64,000 bases of DNA, taken from contig NZ_BSDI01000016.1 of NCBI RefSeq assembly GCF_027923225.1, positions 78,158 to 142,157 of the forward strand. Direction: 5' to 3'. Below the pieces are notes generated by a model. It was given only the letters and a program-made list of their open reading frames with translations, had not been told where the DNA came from and did no database searches. Below, one piece after another: positions 53,475 through 61,580 of the stretch (the stretch's first letter is position 1; each line of letters begins with the position of its first letter). The stretch is from Phytohabitans aurantiacus (GTDB taxonomy: Bacteria > Actinomycetota > Actinomycetes > Mycobacteriales > Micromonosporaceae). The position numbers and the translations under genes were made by a program.

Positions 53475-55349
53475 ATGGCGCTGCAGACTCAGGAGCCCGA
53501 CGTGGAGGCTTCGCCACAACCAGCGGCGTCGCCTCCGCCGCGGCGGCAGCGGCTGGTGGGGTGGCTGTCCAACTCGGGCACCATCGCGGTGCTGGTGTGG
53601 CTGGTAGCCACCCCGGTGGCGTTCTTCGCGCCCGCCTACTTCAAGTACGACCCGTTCTCGTTCATCGCGTACGCGGTGCCGCTGACCGCCGCGCTGGTCC
53701 TCGCCAGCGTGTTCTTCGTGATCGGGCTGCGCTGGCGAGGTGAGCTGGTCGCTGGCGCCGCCGGTGGCCTGGCCGCCGCGTGGGTGGTGCTGCTGCTGCG
53801 GTCGGCGCTCTACGGCACGCCGTTCGGATTCGGCGGCGTGTCCGGCGACATGATGCGCATGTCCGCGATCGTCGAGCACTACACGACGACCATCAAGCCG
53901 TCCGACTCGATTCCGGGGCTGGTGTCGGAGTACCCGCCGCTCTACGGGATGTTGATCGGGCGGGCCGCGGTGCTGCTCGACGCGCAGGCGTGGCGGCTGC
54001 TCGCCGACGCCGAGGTGCTCACCACGTCCGCCGCGCTGCTCGTGTCGTTCCTGCTGTGGCGGCGCCACGTCGGGCCCTGGGTCGCCCTCGCGATCTCCGC
54101 CCTGGCGTTCGTGACGTGGACCGACCCGCGCAAGGCGTTCGAGGTCATCACGCTCTCGATCTTCATTCCTTGGGTACTGGAGACGTTCGGCAAGCCGCCG
54201 AAGGCCCGGATGCACTGGCTGCTCGCCGGTGTGCTCGGCGGCCTGATGGTGGTCGTCTACCAGGCATGGATCATCTACTCGGTCTTCGCGATCGTGGCGC
54301 TGATCGTGGTGACCTTCCGCGCCGAGACCGACCGCAAGGCGTACATCCGCCGTCTGGTGCTGGTCGCCCTGGTCGCGTTCGCGGTCTCGTCCTGGTACGT
54401 CATCCCGTACGCGTGGGCGATGCTGACGCAGAACGGCGAGCTGGTCTCCGACCTCTTCGTTTCGGCCGGGATCAACGAGAAGCTCTTCCCGTTCCTGGAG
54501 ATGGACCCGTTCGGCCTGCTCCAACTCGCGGGCCTCGTCGGTCTGCTGTTCTTCTACCGCTCCACGTGGTGGGCCAAGCCGATCCTGTTCCTGGTGCTCG
54601 GCGTGTACGCCTACCGGATCCTCAACATGGTGCGCTTCGTCTTCACCGAGCACACCTTCTTCCTGCACTACACGATCCGCCTGTACACCGTGCTGCTCGC
54701 CATCGCGGGCGTGCTCACGATCGTGCACGCGGCGCCGATCATCCTGCGGCGGCTACGGCTCACCGCGCCTCGCGCCGCCGGTGCCGCCGCGCTCGCCGTG
54801 GCACTGGCCTGGTCCGCCAGCGTCTTCACCGACCAGTGGATGCCGCAGGAAGAGGCCACGCTGTACAGCGGGCAGCGGTACGCCTGGAGCGCGCACAGCG
54901 AGCCCTTGCCCAACGGCAAGTACCCGGAGTACGCGCCCAAGGAAGACCGGCGGCGCTGGTTCCCGATCGACCCCATCAAGAAGGTCGTCGAGGATGCCCG
55001 CGGCCCCGACGCGCGGCCCGTCACGCTCTCCGTCGACGAGCGGATCTTCTCGTTCGTGCCCTGGCGCGTCTACGTGGCGATCCCGGTCGAGGGAGCCGGG
55101 TCACTCTCCCGCTGGCACGAGCGCCGCGCCGAGGTGACCCGCCTGACGCAGACCACCGATCCCGACGCGTTCGCCGCCGCTTCCGCCAACACGAAGTTCG
55201 GCCCCATCGACGTCTTCGTGCTGCGGAAGCGGGCCGACGGCTGGCAGTGGGACAACCAGCGGTTCCAGCGCGAGCAGTTCTCCGCCGCGCACTGGACCGT
55301 GGTCGACGACCTGCCGGAAGACGTCGTGGTCTGCGTCCGCAAGCCCTGA
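53475..55349 (+). CDS. AftA-like galactan/arabinofuranosyltransferase (GT85-like) membrane protein
   Basis: 624 residues, about ten membrane helices plus a C-terminal outer domain. Seen: PYSFIAYAVPLTAAL-like helices, the outer loop SGDMMRMSAIVEHYTTTI and LVSEYPPLYGMLIGR resembling AftA GT-C active loops, and the soluble end with WRVYVAIPVEGAG and RLTQTTDPDAFA. AftA uses decaprenylphosphoryl-arabinose to prime arabinan. The adjacent polyprenyl-phosphate glycosyltransferase supplies a suitable donor type. ATG 53475 used; GTG 53463 is possible. The match to AftA is by layout and motif, not proven. Confidence 0.75.
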   Translation: MALQTQEPDVEASPQPAASPPPRRQRLVGWLSNSGTIAVLVWLVATPVAFFAPAYFKYDPFSFIAYAVPLTAALVLASVFFVIGLRWRGELVAGAAGGLAAAWVVLLLRSALYGTPFGFGGVSGDMMRMSAIVEHYTTTIKPSDSIPGLVSEYPPLYGMLIGRAAVLLDAQAWRLLADAEVLTTSAALLVSFLLWRRHVGPWVALAISALAFVTWTDPRKAFEVITLSIFIPWVLETFGKPPKARMHWLLAGVLGGLMVVVYQAWIIYSVFAIVALIVVTFRAETDRKAYIRRLVLVALVAFAVSSWYVIPYAWAMLTQNGELVSDLFVSAGINEKLFPFLEMDPFGLLQLAGLVGLLFFYRSTWWAKPILFLVLGVYAYRILNMVRFVFTEHTFFLHYTIRLYTVLLAIAGVLTIVHAAPIILRRLRLTAPRAAGAAALAVALAWSASVFTDQWMPQEEATLYSGQRYAWSAHSEPLPNGKYPEYAPKEDRRRWFPIDPIKKVVEDARGPDARPVTLSVDERIFSFVPWRVYVAIPVEGAGSLSRWHERRAEVTRLTQTTDPDAFAAASANTKFGPIDVFVLRKRADGWQWDNQRFQREQFSAAHWTVVDDLPEDVVVCVRKP

Positions 55350-55368
55350 GTGAGGGCAGCGGGCCCGG

Positions 55369-55572
55369 CTAGCGCACCGTGGCGTAGCGGTTCTCGTTCG
55401 GCATGACGATCCACAGCGCGATGTAGATCAGGAACTGCGGTCCGGGCAGCAGGCACGAGAGCACGAAGATCAGGCGCATCATCCCGGCCGACATGCCGAA
55501 GCGGCGCGCGAGGCCGGAACACACACCGGCGATCATGCGGTTGTCGCGAGGTCGGACGAGCTTGCGACTCAT
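55369..55572 (-). CDS. PspC domain protein
   Basis: 67 residues. Seen: VRPRDNRMIAGVCSGLARRFG followed by two membrane segments (MMRLIFVLSCLLPG; FLIYIALWIVMPNE), the complete PspC domain. Stand-alone PspC proteins respond to envelope stress. It runs against the surrounding genes and ends 20 bp from the AftA-like stop. ATG 55572 with GGAG nine bases upstream. Confidence 0.9.
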   Translation of the reverse strand: MSRKLVRPRDNRMIAGVCSGLARRFGMSAGMMRLIFVLSCLLPGPQFLIYIALWIVMPNENRYATVR

Positions 55573-55780
55573 GGTCGTCAACTCCTTGACGTCGGCGGCG
55601 GGGTCTTCGCCGCGGCTGTTTCCACCGTACGAACGGCAGGCCGCCCCGCCCTCAGCCACGAGGCGTATCCACGTCCCTCGTACCCGTAGGGCACACCCCG
55701 TACGCGAGTTCAGGCGTTAACACCAAGGATTAACCGGCTGCTAACCTGAGCCGCGTCAACGTGAGGAACGGGAGGCGGCC

Positions 55781-56590
55781 GTGACGTCGAGTGTCGTCGC
55801 GGTGTGGTCACATCGCAATGCGCTCCGCCTGCTGGTTCGGCGTGACCTGGCCGTCAAGTACCAGCAGTCGGTTCTCGGCTACCTGTGGTCGCTGATCGAG
55901 CCGCTCGCGATGGGCCTGATCTACTGGTTCGTCTTCGGCGTCCTGTACGACACCGGTCACCACTTGGGCGAAGCAAGCGATTCATACCCCCTCTTCCTCA
56001 TTACCGGCATCTTCGCCTGGATGTGGACGAACGCCGCCATTTCCGAGGCGACGAACGCGCTCACCGGCCAGGCCCGGCTGATCACCACCATGAAGGTGCC
56101 GCGCGAGGTCTTCCCGCTCGGTCGGGTGATCGGCCGGTTCGCGGAGTACCTCGCCGGGCTCCCGATCCTCGTGCTGCTGGCGATCATCTTCGGCGAGTTC
56201 CAGCTGCGCTGGTCGATGCTCGCGCTGCCGCTGGCGATCCTCATCCAAGGAGCGCTGCTGATCGGGATCGCGCTGCTGCTCTCCTCCCTCAACGTGCTGC
56301 TGCGCGACGTCGAGCGGTTCATGCGGCTGCTGACCCGGGTGCTGTTCTACGCGACGCCGATCATCTATCCGCTCGCGCTGGTGCGCGATTCGTCGATGCC
56401 CGGCTGGGTAAAGACGCTCTACGATGTGAACCCGCTGGTCGGGATCTTCCAACTGCATCACGCGGTCTGGTACCCGGCCGAGCTCGACCTGCGCCTGACG
56501 GTCATCTCCGCGGTGGGCAGCGTGCTGACCCTCTTCTTCGGCTGGTGGGTCTTCCGTAGCCTGGAGCCCGCCGTCCTGAAGGAGCTCTGA
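55781..56590 (+). CDS. Polysaccharide/teichoic acid ABC exporter permease (TagG/Wzm-like)
   Basis: 269 residues, six membrane helices (ABC-2 type). Seen: RRDLAVKYQQSVLGYLWSLIEPLAMGLIYWFVFG, the typical entry of this family, EATNALTGQARLITTMKVPREVFPLG, and FRSLEPAVLKEL at the end. With the ATPase gene 5 bp downstream it forms a transporter that flips a lipid-linked polymer across the membrane. GTG start; a TAAGGAT-like -10 region lies in the 200-bp gap before it. Confidence 0.92.
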   Translation: MTSSVVAVWSHRNALRLLVRRDLAVKYQQSVLGYLWSLIEPLAMGLIYWFVFGVLYDTGHHLGEASDSYPLFLITGIFAWMWTNAAISEATNALTGQARLITTMKVPREVFPLGRVIGRFAEYLAGLPILVLLAIIFGEFQLRWSMLALPLAILIQGALLIGIALLLSSLNVLLRDVERFMRLLTRVLFYATPIIYPLALVRDSSMPGWVKTLYDVNPLVGIFQLHHAVWYPAELDLRLTVISAVGSVLTLFFGWWVFRSLEPAVLKEL

Positions 56591-56595
56591 GGGCC

Positions 56596-57342
56596 GTGTC
56601 CCAGCCCATTATCGAGGCCCGCGACCTCGGCATCCGGTTCGTGAGAAACCGGCGCCGGCAGTTGCGGCTGCGCGAGATGATCATCCACCGCGGCGGGCGG
56701 CAGCCGCGCGGTGACGAGTTCTGGCCGCTGCGGCACGTGACCTACGACCTGTATCCGGGCGAGGCGATCGGCGTCATCGGGCGTAACGGCACCGGCAAGA
56801 GCACGATGCTTCGCCTGATCGCGGGCGTGCTGATCCCAGACGAGGGCTCGATCAAGGTGCGGGGTGCGGTGGCGCCGCTGCTCGAGCTGTCGGCCGGGTT
56901 CTCCAACGACCTCACCGGTCGCGAAAACGTGCACCTCGTCGGGTCGCTCCACGGGCTGACGCCCAACGAGCTGAAGCACAAGTTCGACGAGATCATCGCG
57001 TTCGCCGGAGACCAGGTCGAAAAGGCCATCGACACCCCGGTGCGGCACTACTCGTCCGGGATGAAGGTGCGGCTCGGCTTCTCGATCATCTCGCAGCTCG
57101 CGCACCCGATCCTGCTGGTCGACGAGGTGCTGGCCGTCGGTGACGCGGAGTTCCGGAAGAAGTGCTACGCGACCATGGAACGACTGCTCGCCGAGGGGCG
57201 CACACTCGTGCTGGTATCACACAACGAAAGCGACCTGACCCGGTTCTGCAAGCGCGGCCTGTACCTCGATGGCGGCCTGCTCAAGGTCGACGGCACCGTC
57301 ACCGAGGCGCTCGGTGCGTACAACGCGGCGGCCCGTCGCTGA
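56596..57342 (+). CDS. Polysaccharide ABC exporter ATP-binding protein (TagH/Wzt-like)
   Basis: 248 residues. Seen: family opening IEARDLGIRFVRNRRRQ, Walker A GRNGTGKST, LLELSAGFSNDLTGRENV, signature HYSSGMKVRLGFS and Walker B ILLVDEVLAVGD. No C-terminal substrate-recognition domain, so no Wzt-type carbohydrate-binding module. 5 bp after the permease gene; its stop shares one base with the next start (TGATG). Confidence 0.93.
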   Translation: MSQPIIEARDLGIRFVRNRRRQLRLREMIIHRGGRQPRGDEFWPLRHVTYDLYPGEAIGVIGRNGTGKSTMLRLIAGVLIPDEGSIKVRGAVAPLLELSAGFSNDLTGRENVHLVGSLHGLTPNELKHKFDEIIAFAGDQVEKAIDTPVRHYSSGMKVRLGFSIISQLAHPILLVDEVLAVGDAEFRKKCYATMERLLAEGRTLVLVSHNESDLTRFCKRGLYLDGGLLKVDGTVTEALGAYNAAARR

Positions 57343-59123
57343 TGCTTGGCGTAGTCGTCGGCGAGCGGCCGGAACTCGCCGACCAACTCCGGGCCGCGGG
57401 CGCCCGTGACGCGGTGACCGTCGCTGACCTCGACGGGTTGGCAAAGGTGGCCAGTACCGCTGAGGAGCCCCTGCTGCTGTGCGCCGATGATCTCGTGGCG
57501 CACACCGCGGTACTCAGGCATCTCGCGACGAGTCCGGTCGGGCCGACGGTGGCCCTGTTGCTCCCGGAAGGCGCCGCCGACGTGCGCGAGGAGCGCGGCC
57601 GGCTGGTGCCGGGCCCGCCGACCGCCGCCTTTGGCGGTGCCCTGCGCGTGGGCGCCGATGACCTTCCGGCGCTGGTCGCGGCCGCGCGGGGAGCGACGCC
57701 CGGTGGTCTCGACGCGCTGCCCGCGGCCCTGTTCGGCACCGGGACCACGATTTTCGCTCACCGGGTACGCCTACTCGTGGCGACCCGGGCCAGCACGCCG
57801 CCCGATCGGGTGGCCGCCGAGGCCGCGGTGGCCGCGGTCGACTCCGACGCCGCCGAGCTGCGCCTGGCGGTGAAGGAGAAGGACGACCTCTTCGCCACGT
57901 ACTTCGTGAGCACCTGGTCGCCGGTGCTGACCCGCTGGTCGGCCCGGCTAGGACTGGGGCCCAGCGCGGTCACGGCGATCTCGGTCGCGTTCGCGGTCGC
58001 CGCCGCGGCGCTCTTCGCGGTCGGCGGCCGGTCGGCGCTGGTGGCCGGTGCGGTACTGCTCTACCTGGGCTTCGTACTGGACTGCGTCGACGGCCAGGTG
58101 GCGCGGTACACGCGGAACTTCAGCGCGTTCGGCGGCTGGCTGGACACGATGGCCGACCGCGCCAAGGAGTACGTGGTCTACGCGGGGCTGGCCATCGGGG
58201 CGACCCGGGCGGACCTCGGCGACGGCTGGACGCTGGCGATCGCGGCGATCACCCTGCAGACCGTGCGGCACAAGACGGATGCCTGGTACGGCGCGCTGCA
58301 CGACGAGGCGGCGTCCCGCTCGGCGGCGGCAACGGGCCGGCTCAGCTCCCTCTCCAATCGGGTGCAGGCCGACCAGGGCTCGATCATGTACTGGCTCAAG
58401 CGCACGGTCGTCTTCCCGATCGGCGAGCGGTGGGCGCTTCTGGCGCTCGCGGCGGCGCTGTTCGATCAGCGGGTGGCGCTGGTGGCGGTGCTCGTGTGGG
58501 GCGGGCTCGCGGCCGCGTACACGCTGCTGCTGCGCACGATGCGAGCCCGCGCGATGCGCGTGCCGGTGCTGGCGACGGTCAATACGACCCGTTACCGCGA
58601 CGACGGCGTGCCAGCCCGGTTCCTCGGCCGGCGACGGATCCCGCCGCTGGCGGCGGCCGTCGTGGCCGCGGTCGGCGCGGCCGCACTGCTGTTCGTCCCG
58701 GATGAGATCAACCGGTGGAGCGTGCTCGCCGCGGCGGTGGCGCTCGTACTGGTCGCCGGACTGCCCGCGGCGGCACCGCACGAGGGAGCGCTCGACTGGC
58801 TCGTGCCGGCCGCCCTCCGAGCCGTCGAGTTCGTCTTCGTGATCGCCGTCGGCGCCGCGTTCGAGGTGCCGCAGTCACTCGTGTACGGCCTGCTGATGGT
58901 GCTGGCACTGCACCACTACGACCTCACGGCTCGGCTGGAGAAGCGGCTCGGCGGTCCACCACTGCACTGGCTCAGCCTGGGCTGGGACGGGCGCGTGCTG
59001 GTGCTCGCGATCGGTGCGGCGGCCGGTCTCGCCGGCCCGACGTTCGCGGCGCTGGCAAGCTACTTGCTGGTCGTGTTTGGCGCGGGCGTGGCACGGGCAT
59101 GGGCCACCCCGACTGTCCAATAG
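57342..59123 (+). CDS. CDP-alcohol phosphatidyltransferase fusion protein (DUF5941-like C-terminus)
   Basis: 593 residues in three parts. Residues 1-190: an alpha/beta domain with VGDERPELAD-like start and VAHTAVLRHLATSPVGP, resembling a degenerate nucleotidyltransferase. Residues about 210-400: the CDP-alcohol phosphotransferase domain with a perfect DGxxAR(x8)Gx3Dx3D motif (residues 250-272, DGQVAR through MADR). Residues about 460-593: further membrane helices, likely the DUF5941 region. Such fusions resemble inositol-phosphate cytidylyltransferase/phosphatidyl synthases. It probably attaches an alcohol phosphate to a lipid for the exported polymer. Confidence 0.85.
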   Translation: MLGVVVGERPELADQLRAAGARDAVTVADLDGLAKVASTAEEPLLLCADDLVAHTAVLRHLATSPVGPTVALLLPEGAADVREERGRLVPGPPTAAFGGALRVGADDLPALVAAARGATPGGLDALPAALFGTGTTIFAHRVRLLVATRASTPPDRVAAEAAVAAVDSDAAELRLAVKEKDDLFATYFVSTWSPVLTRWSARLGLGPSAVTAISVAFAVAAAALFAVGGRSALVAGAVLLYLGFVLDCVDGQVARYTRNFSAFGGWLDTMADRAKEYVVYAGLAIGATRADLGDGWTLAIAAITLQTVRHKTDAWYGALHDEAASRSAAATGRLSSLSNRVQADQGSIMYWLKRTVVFPIGERWALLALAAALFDQRVALVAVLVWGGLAAAYTLLLRTMRARAMRVPVLATVNTTRYRDDGVPARFLGRRRIPPLAAAVVAAVGAAALLFVPDEINRWSVLAAAVALVLVAGLPAAAPHEGALDWLVPAALRAVEFVFVIAVGAAFEVPQSLVYGLLMVLALHHYDLTARLEKRLGGPPLHWLSLGWDGRVLVLAIGAAAGLAGPTFAALASYLLVVFGAGVARAWATPTVQ

Positions 59124-59190
59124 ACTGAATCGCACAATGCGTAATCGCCGCCTCCTGGGCGCGTGACGGGCCGCTAGCAGGGATCAGATC

Positions 59191-61380
59191 ATGACGCTCA
59201 TCAGCATCGTTCTTCCTGTGTATCGAGTGCAGGGATATCTGCGTGAATGTCTTGATTCGATCCTGCGGCAGTCCTTTACCGGCGTGGAAGTCATCGCCGT
59301 CGACGACTGCTCGCCCGACACCAGCGGGGAGATCCTCGCGGAGTATGCGGCGCACGACCCCCGCGTGCGGGTCGTCTCGCTGTCGGAGAATGTCGGTCTC
59401 GGCGAGGCGCGAAACATCGGGCTGGACCAGGCGACGGGTGAGTACGTCTGGTTCATCGACAGCGACGACTGGCTCGCCGACGGTGCGCTCGGCCGGGTCG
59501 CCGCCCGATTGATCGAGACCGCTCCCGACATGCTGATCGTCGACCATGTCCGGGCGTATTGGGACAACCGCACGGTCGGCAGCTCGCTGGCGCAGGTCTT
59601 CCCCGAGCCGCCGGGCGTCTTCAGCGTGCGCGAGCGGCCCGAGGTGCTGCGCCTGCTGCACACGGCGTGGAACAGGATCATGCGGCGCGAGTTCCTGGTG
59701 GGGCTCGGCCTGCGCTTCGGCCCGGGCTGGTACGAGGACGTCTCGTTCACGTTCCCGCTCCTGCTCAAGGCGAGCCGGATCGCGGTGCTCGACCGGGTGT
59801 GTGTCAACTATCGGCAGCGCCGCACCGGGGCGATCACCCGTACCCGGGGAGAGCGGCACTTCGAGGTCTTCCCGCACTGGCATCGGGTCTTTGAGCTGAT
59901 CGACGAGTGGGGAGACGAGGTCGACGCCCTGCGTCCGCTGATCTTCGAGCGGATGATCTGGCACTACCTGACCGTGCTCGGCAACGGAAACCGGATCTCG
60001 CCGGACCTGCGGCACCGGTTCTTCGACCAGATCGTCGAGGACTACCGCCGCTGGTATCCGGCCGGCGGGTACGCCCAGCCGTCCGGCGCCGACGGCCTCA
60101 AGCACCGGCTGGTCAGCAAGGGCCAGTGGCGGACATTTACGGTGCTTCGGGCGGCGGCGCGCTACCGCACGAGGCTGCGGTCGATGGCGCGTAAGGGCAA
60201 GCAGCTGTCCCAGCGTGCCGCCATGGCCGCCGCGCGGGCCGCCCACCACGCGGTGATGCGCGTGTACTACCACCTCCAACTGCGGCTGCCACGCGACCCG
60301 GCGCTCGCCGTCTACGGCGCGTACTGGTACCGGGGATATGCCTGCAACCCCGCCGCGATCTACGAAAAAGCCCGCGAGTTGGCGCCCGATGTGCGCGGGC
60401 TCTGGGTGGTGCGGCGGGACAAGGCAGCGGCCATGCCGCCCGGCGTCGACTACGTGATCGCTGGCAGCCGGCGGTACTACCGGGCGCTGGCCCGCGCCAC
60501 CTGGCTGATCAACAACGTGAACTTCCCAGACCTGGTGGTGAAGCGTCGCGGTTCCGTGCACGTGCAGACGCACCATGGCACCCCGGTGAAGGTGATGGGC
60601 CTGGACCAGCAGCGCTATCCGGTGGGCGCGGCCGGCACCGACTTCGCCCACATGCTGCGGCGCTGCGACCGGTGGGACTACAGCATCACGTCCAACAGCT
60701 TCTCCACCCAGATGTGGGAACGCGCCTACCCGTGCGACTACGAAACGCTGGAGGTCGGGTATCCGCGCAACGACCGGCTGGCGAACGCCACCCCGGCCGA
60801 CGTCGCGGCCGCCCGGGAGCGCCTCGGCATCGGCGCCAAGGAGCGTGTGGTGCTGTACGCGCCGACCTACCGGGACGCGGTCAGCCACCAGCCGATGTTC
60901 GAGTACGACGAGCTCGCCGAGCTGCTCGGGCCCGACGGGCGGCTGCTGGTGCGCGGGCACTACTTCACCTCGCGGCGTAAGCGGCCGCTGGTAGACGAGG
61001 CGACCCGCGCGGGGTCGGTACAGGATGTGACGGAGTACCCGTCGGTGGAAGACCTGTACCTGGCCGCCGACGTGCTCGTCACCGACTACTCGTCGGCGAT
61101 GTTCGACTACGCGATCCTCGACCGGCCGATCGTCATCTACGCGCCCGACTGGGCCGAGTACCGGCTACTGCGCGGCGCATACTTCGACATCACCGAGGAG
61201 CCGCCGGGCGTGGTGGCACAGACCTTCTCCGACCTGCTCGACGCGTTCCGCTCCGGCGCCGTCGACGGCGACGCGGCGGCCAAGGTCCGGGCCGACTTCC
61301 GGCGGCGGTTCTGCCATCGCGACGACGGCAACGCCGCCGAGCGCGTCGTCCGGCGCGTGCTGCTGGGAGAGCGCCCCTAG
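59191..61380 (+). CDS. Glycosyltransferase 2 / CDP-glycerol glycerophosphotransferase fusion, copy 2
   Basis: 729 residues, paralogue of the gene at 48937 with the same two-domain layout: GT2 with ISIVLPVYRVQGYLREC, VDDCSPDTSGEI, DSDDWLADG; glycerophosphotransferase with NNVNFPDLVVKRRG, HGTPVKVMG, LYAPTYRDA and TDYSSAMFDYAILDRPIVIY near 630. Two stretches are identical in DNA to copy 1 (50 bp at 59437-59486 and 35 bp at 61079-61113), showing recent shared ancestry or gene conversion. ATG with AGGGATCAG upstream; starts 67 bp after the CDP-alcohol transferase. Confidence 0.9.
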   Translation: MTLISIVLPVYRVQGYLRECLDSILRQSFTGVEVIAVDDCSPDTSGEILAEYAAHDPRVRVVSLSENVGLGEARNIGLDQATGEYVWFIDSDDWLADGALGRVAARLIETAPDMLIVDHVRAYWDNRTVGSSLAQVFPEPPGVFSVRERPEVLRLLHTAWNRIMRREFLVGLGLRFGPGWYEDVSFTFPLLLKASRIAVLDRVCVNYRQRRTGAITRTRGERHFEVFPHWHRVFELIDEWGDEVDALRPLIFERMIWHYLTVLGNGNRISPDLRHRFFDQIVEDYRRWYPAGGYAQPSGADGLKHRLVSKGQWRTFTVLRAAARYRTRLRSMARKGKQLSQRAAMAAARAAHHAVMRVYYHLQLRLPRDPALAVYGAYWYRGYACNPAAIYEKARELAPDVRGLWVVRRDKAAAMPPGVDYVIAGSRRYYRALARATWLINNVNFPDLVVKRRGSVHVQTHHGTPVKVMGLDQQRYPVGAAGTDFAHMLRRCDRWDYSITSNSFSTQMWERAYPCDYETLEVGYPRNDRLANATPADVAAARERLGIGAKERVVLYAPTYRDAVSHQPMFEYDELAELLGPDGRLLVRGHYFTSRRKRPLVDEATRAGSVQDVTEYPSVEDLYLAADVLVTDYSSAMFDYAILDRPIVIYAPDWAEYRLLRGAYFDITEEPPGVVAQTFSDLLDAFRSGAVDGDAAAKVRADFRRRFCHRDDGNAAERVVRRVLLGERP

Positions 61381-61393
61381 GGTGTGTGCCAAT

Positions 61394-61407
61394 TGTTAAG
61401 CGCTTCG
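61394..61407 (+). promoter_or_regulatory. LacI-type operator-like sequence
   Basis: TGTTAAGCGCTTCG at 61394-61407 contains the 8-bp palindrome AAGCGCTT, resembling operators of LacI-family sugar regulators. It lies about 180 bp before the sugar-ABC ATPase gene. Distance and lack of a clear downstream promoter make a direct role uncertain. Confidence 0.35.
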
Positions 61408-61580
61408 TGTGCCGGTAGCGCGTGCTGGGTAGCTGATTGACCGGGTGAAAGCCGCCTGAACTGGGCGGTAATCACCCTGTTACACCAGCAACATGGCACG
61501 TTTACCCGATGGGCTAGAGCCGTAACGCTCGTCACAGTTACCTATTCGGGGGCCGGCAACGATGCTGCGGGGAGGTGACG

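Noticed and set aside
53097..54728. 543-codon open frame on the minus strand
   Set aside because: Antisense to the AftA-like gene and the end of the polyprenyl glycosyltransferase; no conserved motif.
52018..61552. 12-bp shared sequence GTTACCTATTCG near 52.02 and 61.54 kb
   Set aside because: One copy is coding (end of the DUF4230 gene) and the other intergenic; flanks differ, so probably chance.
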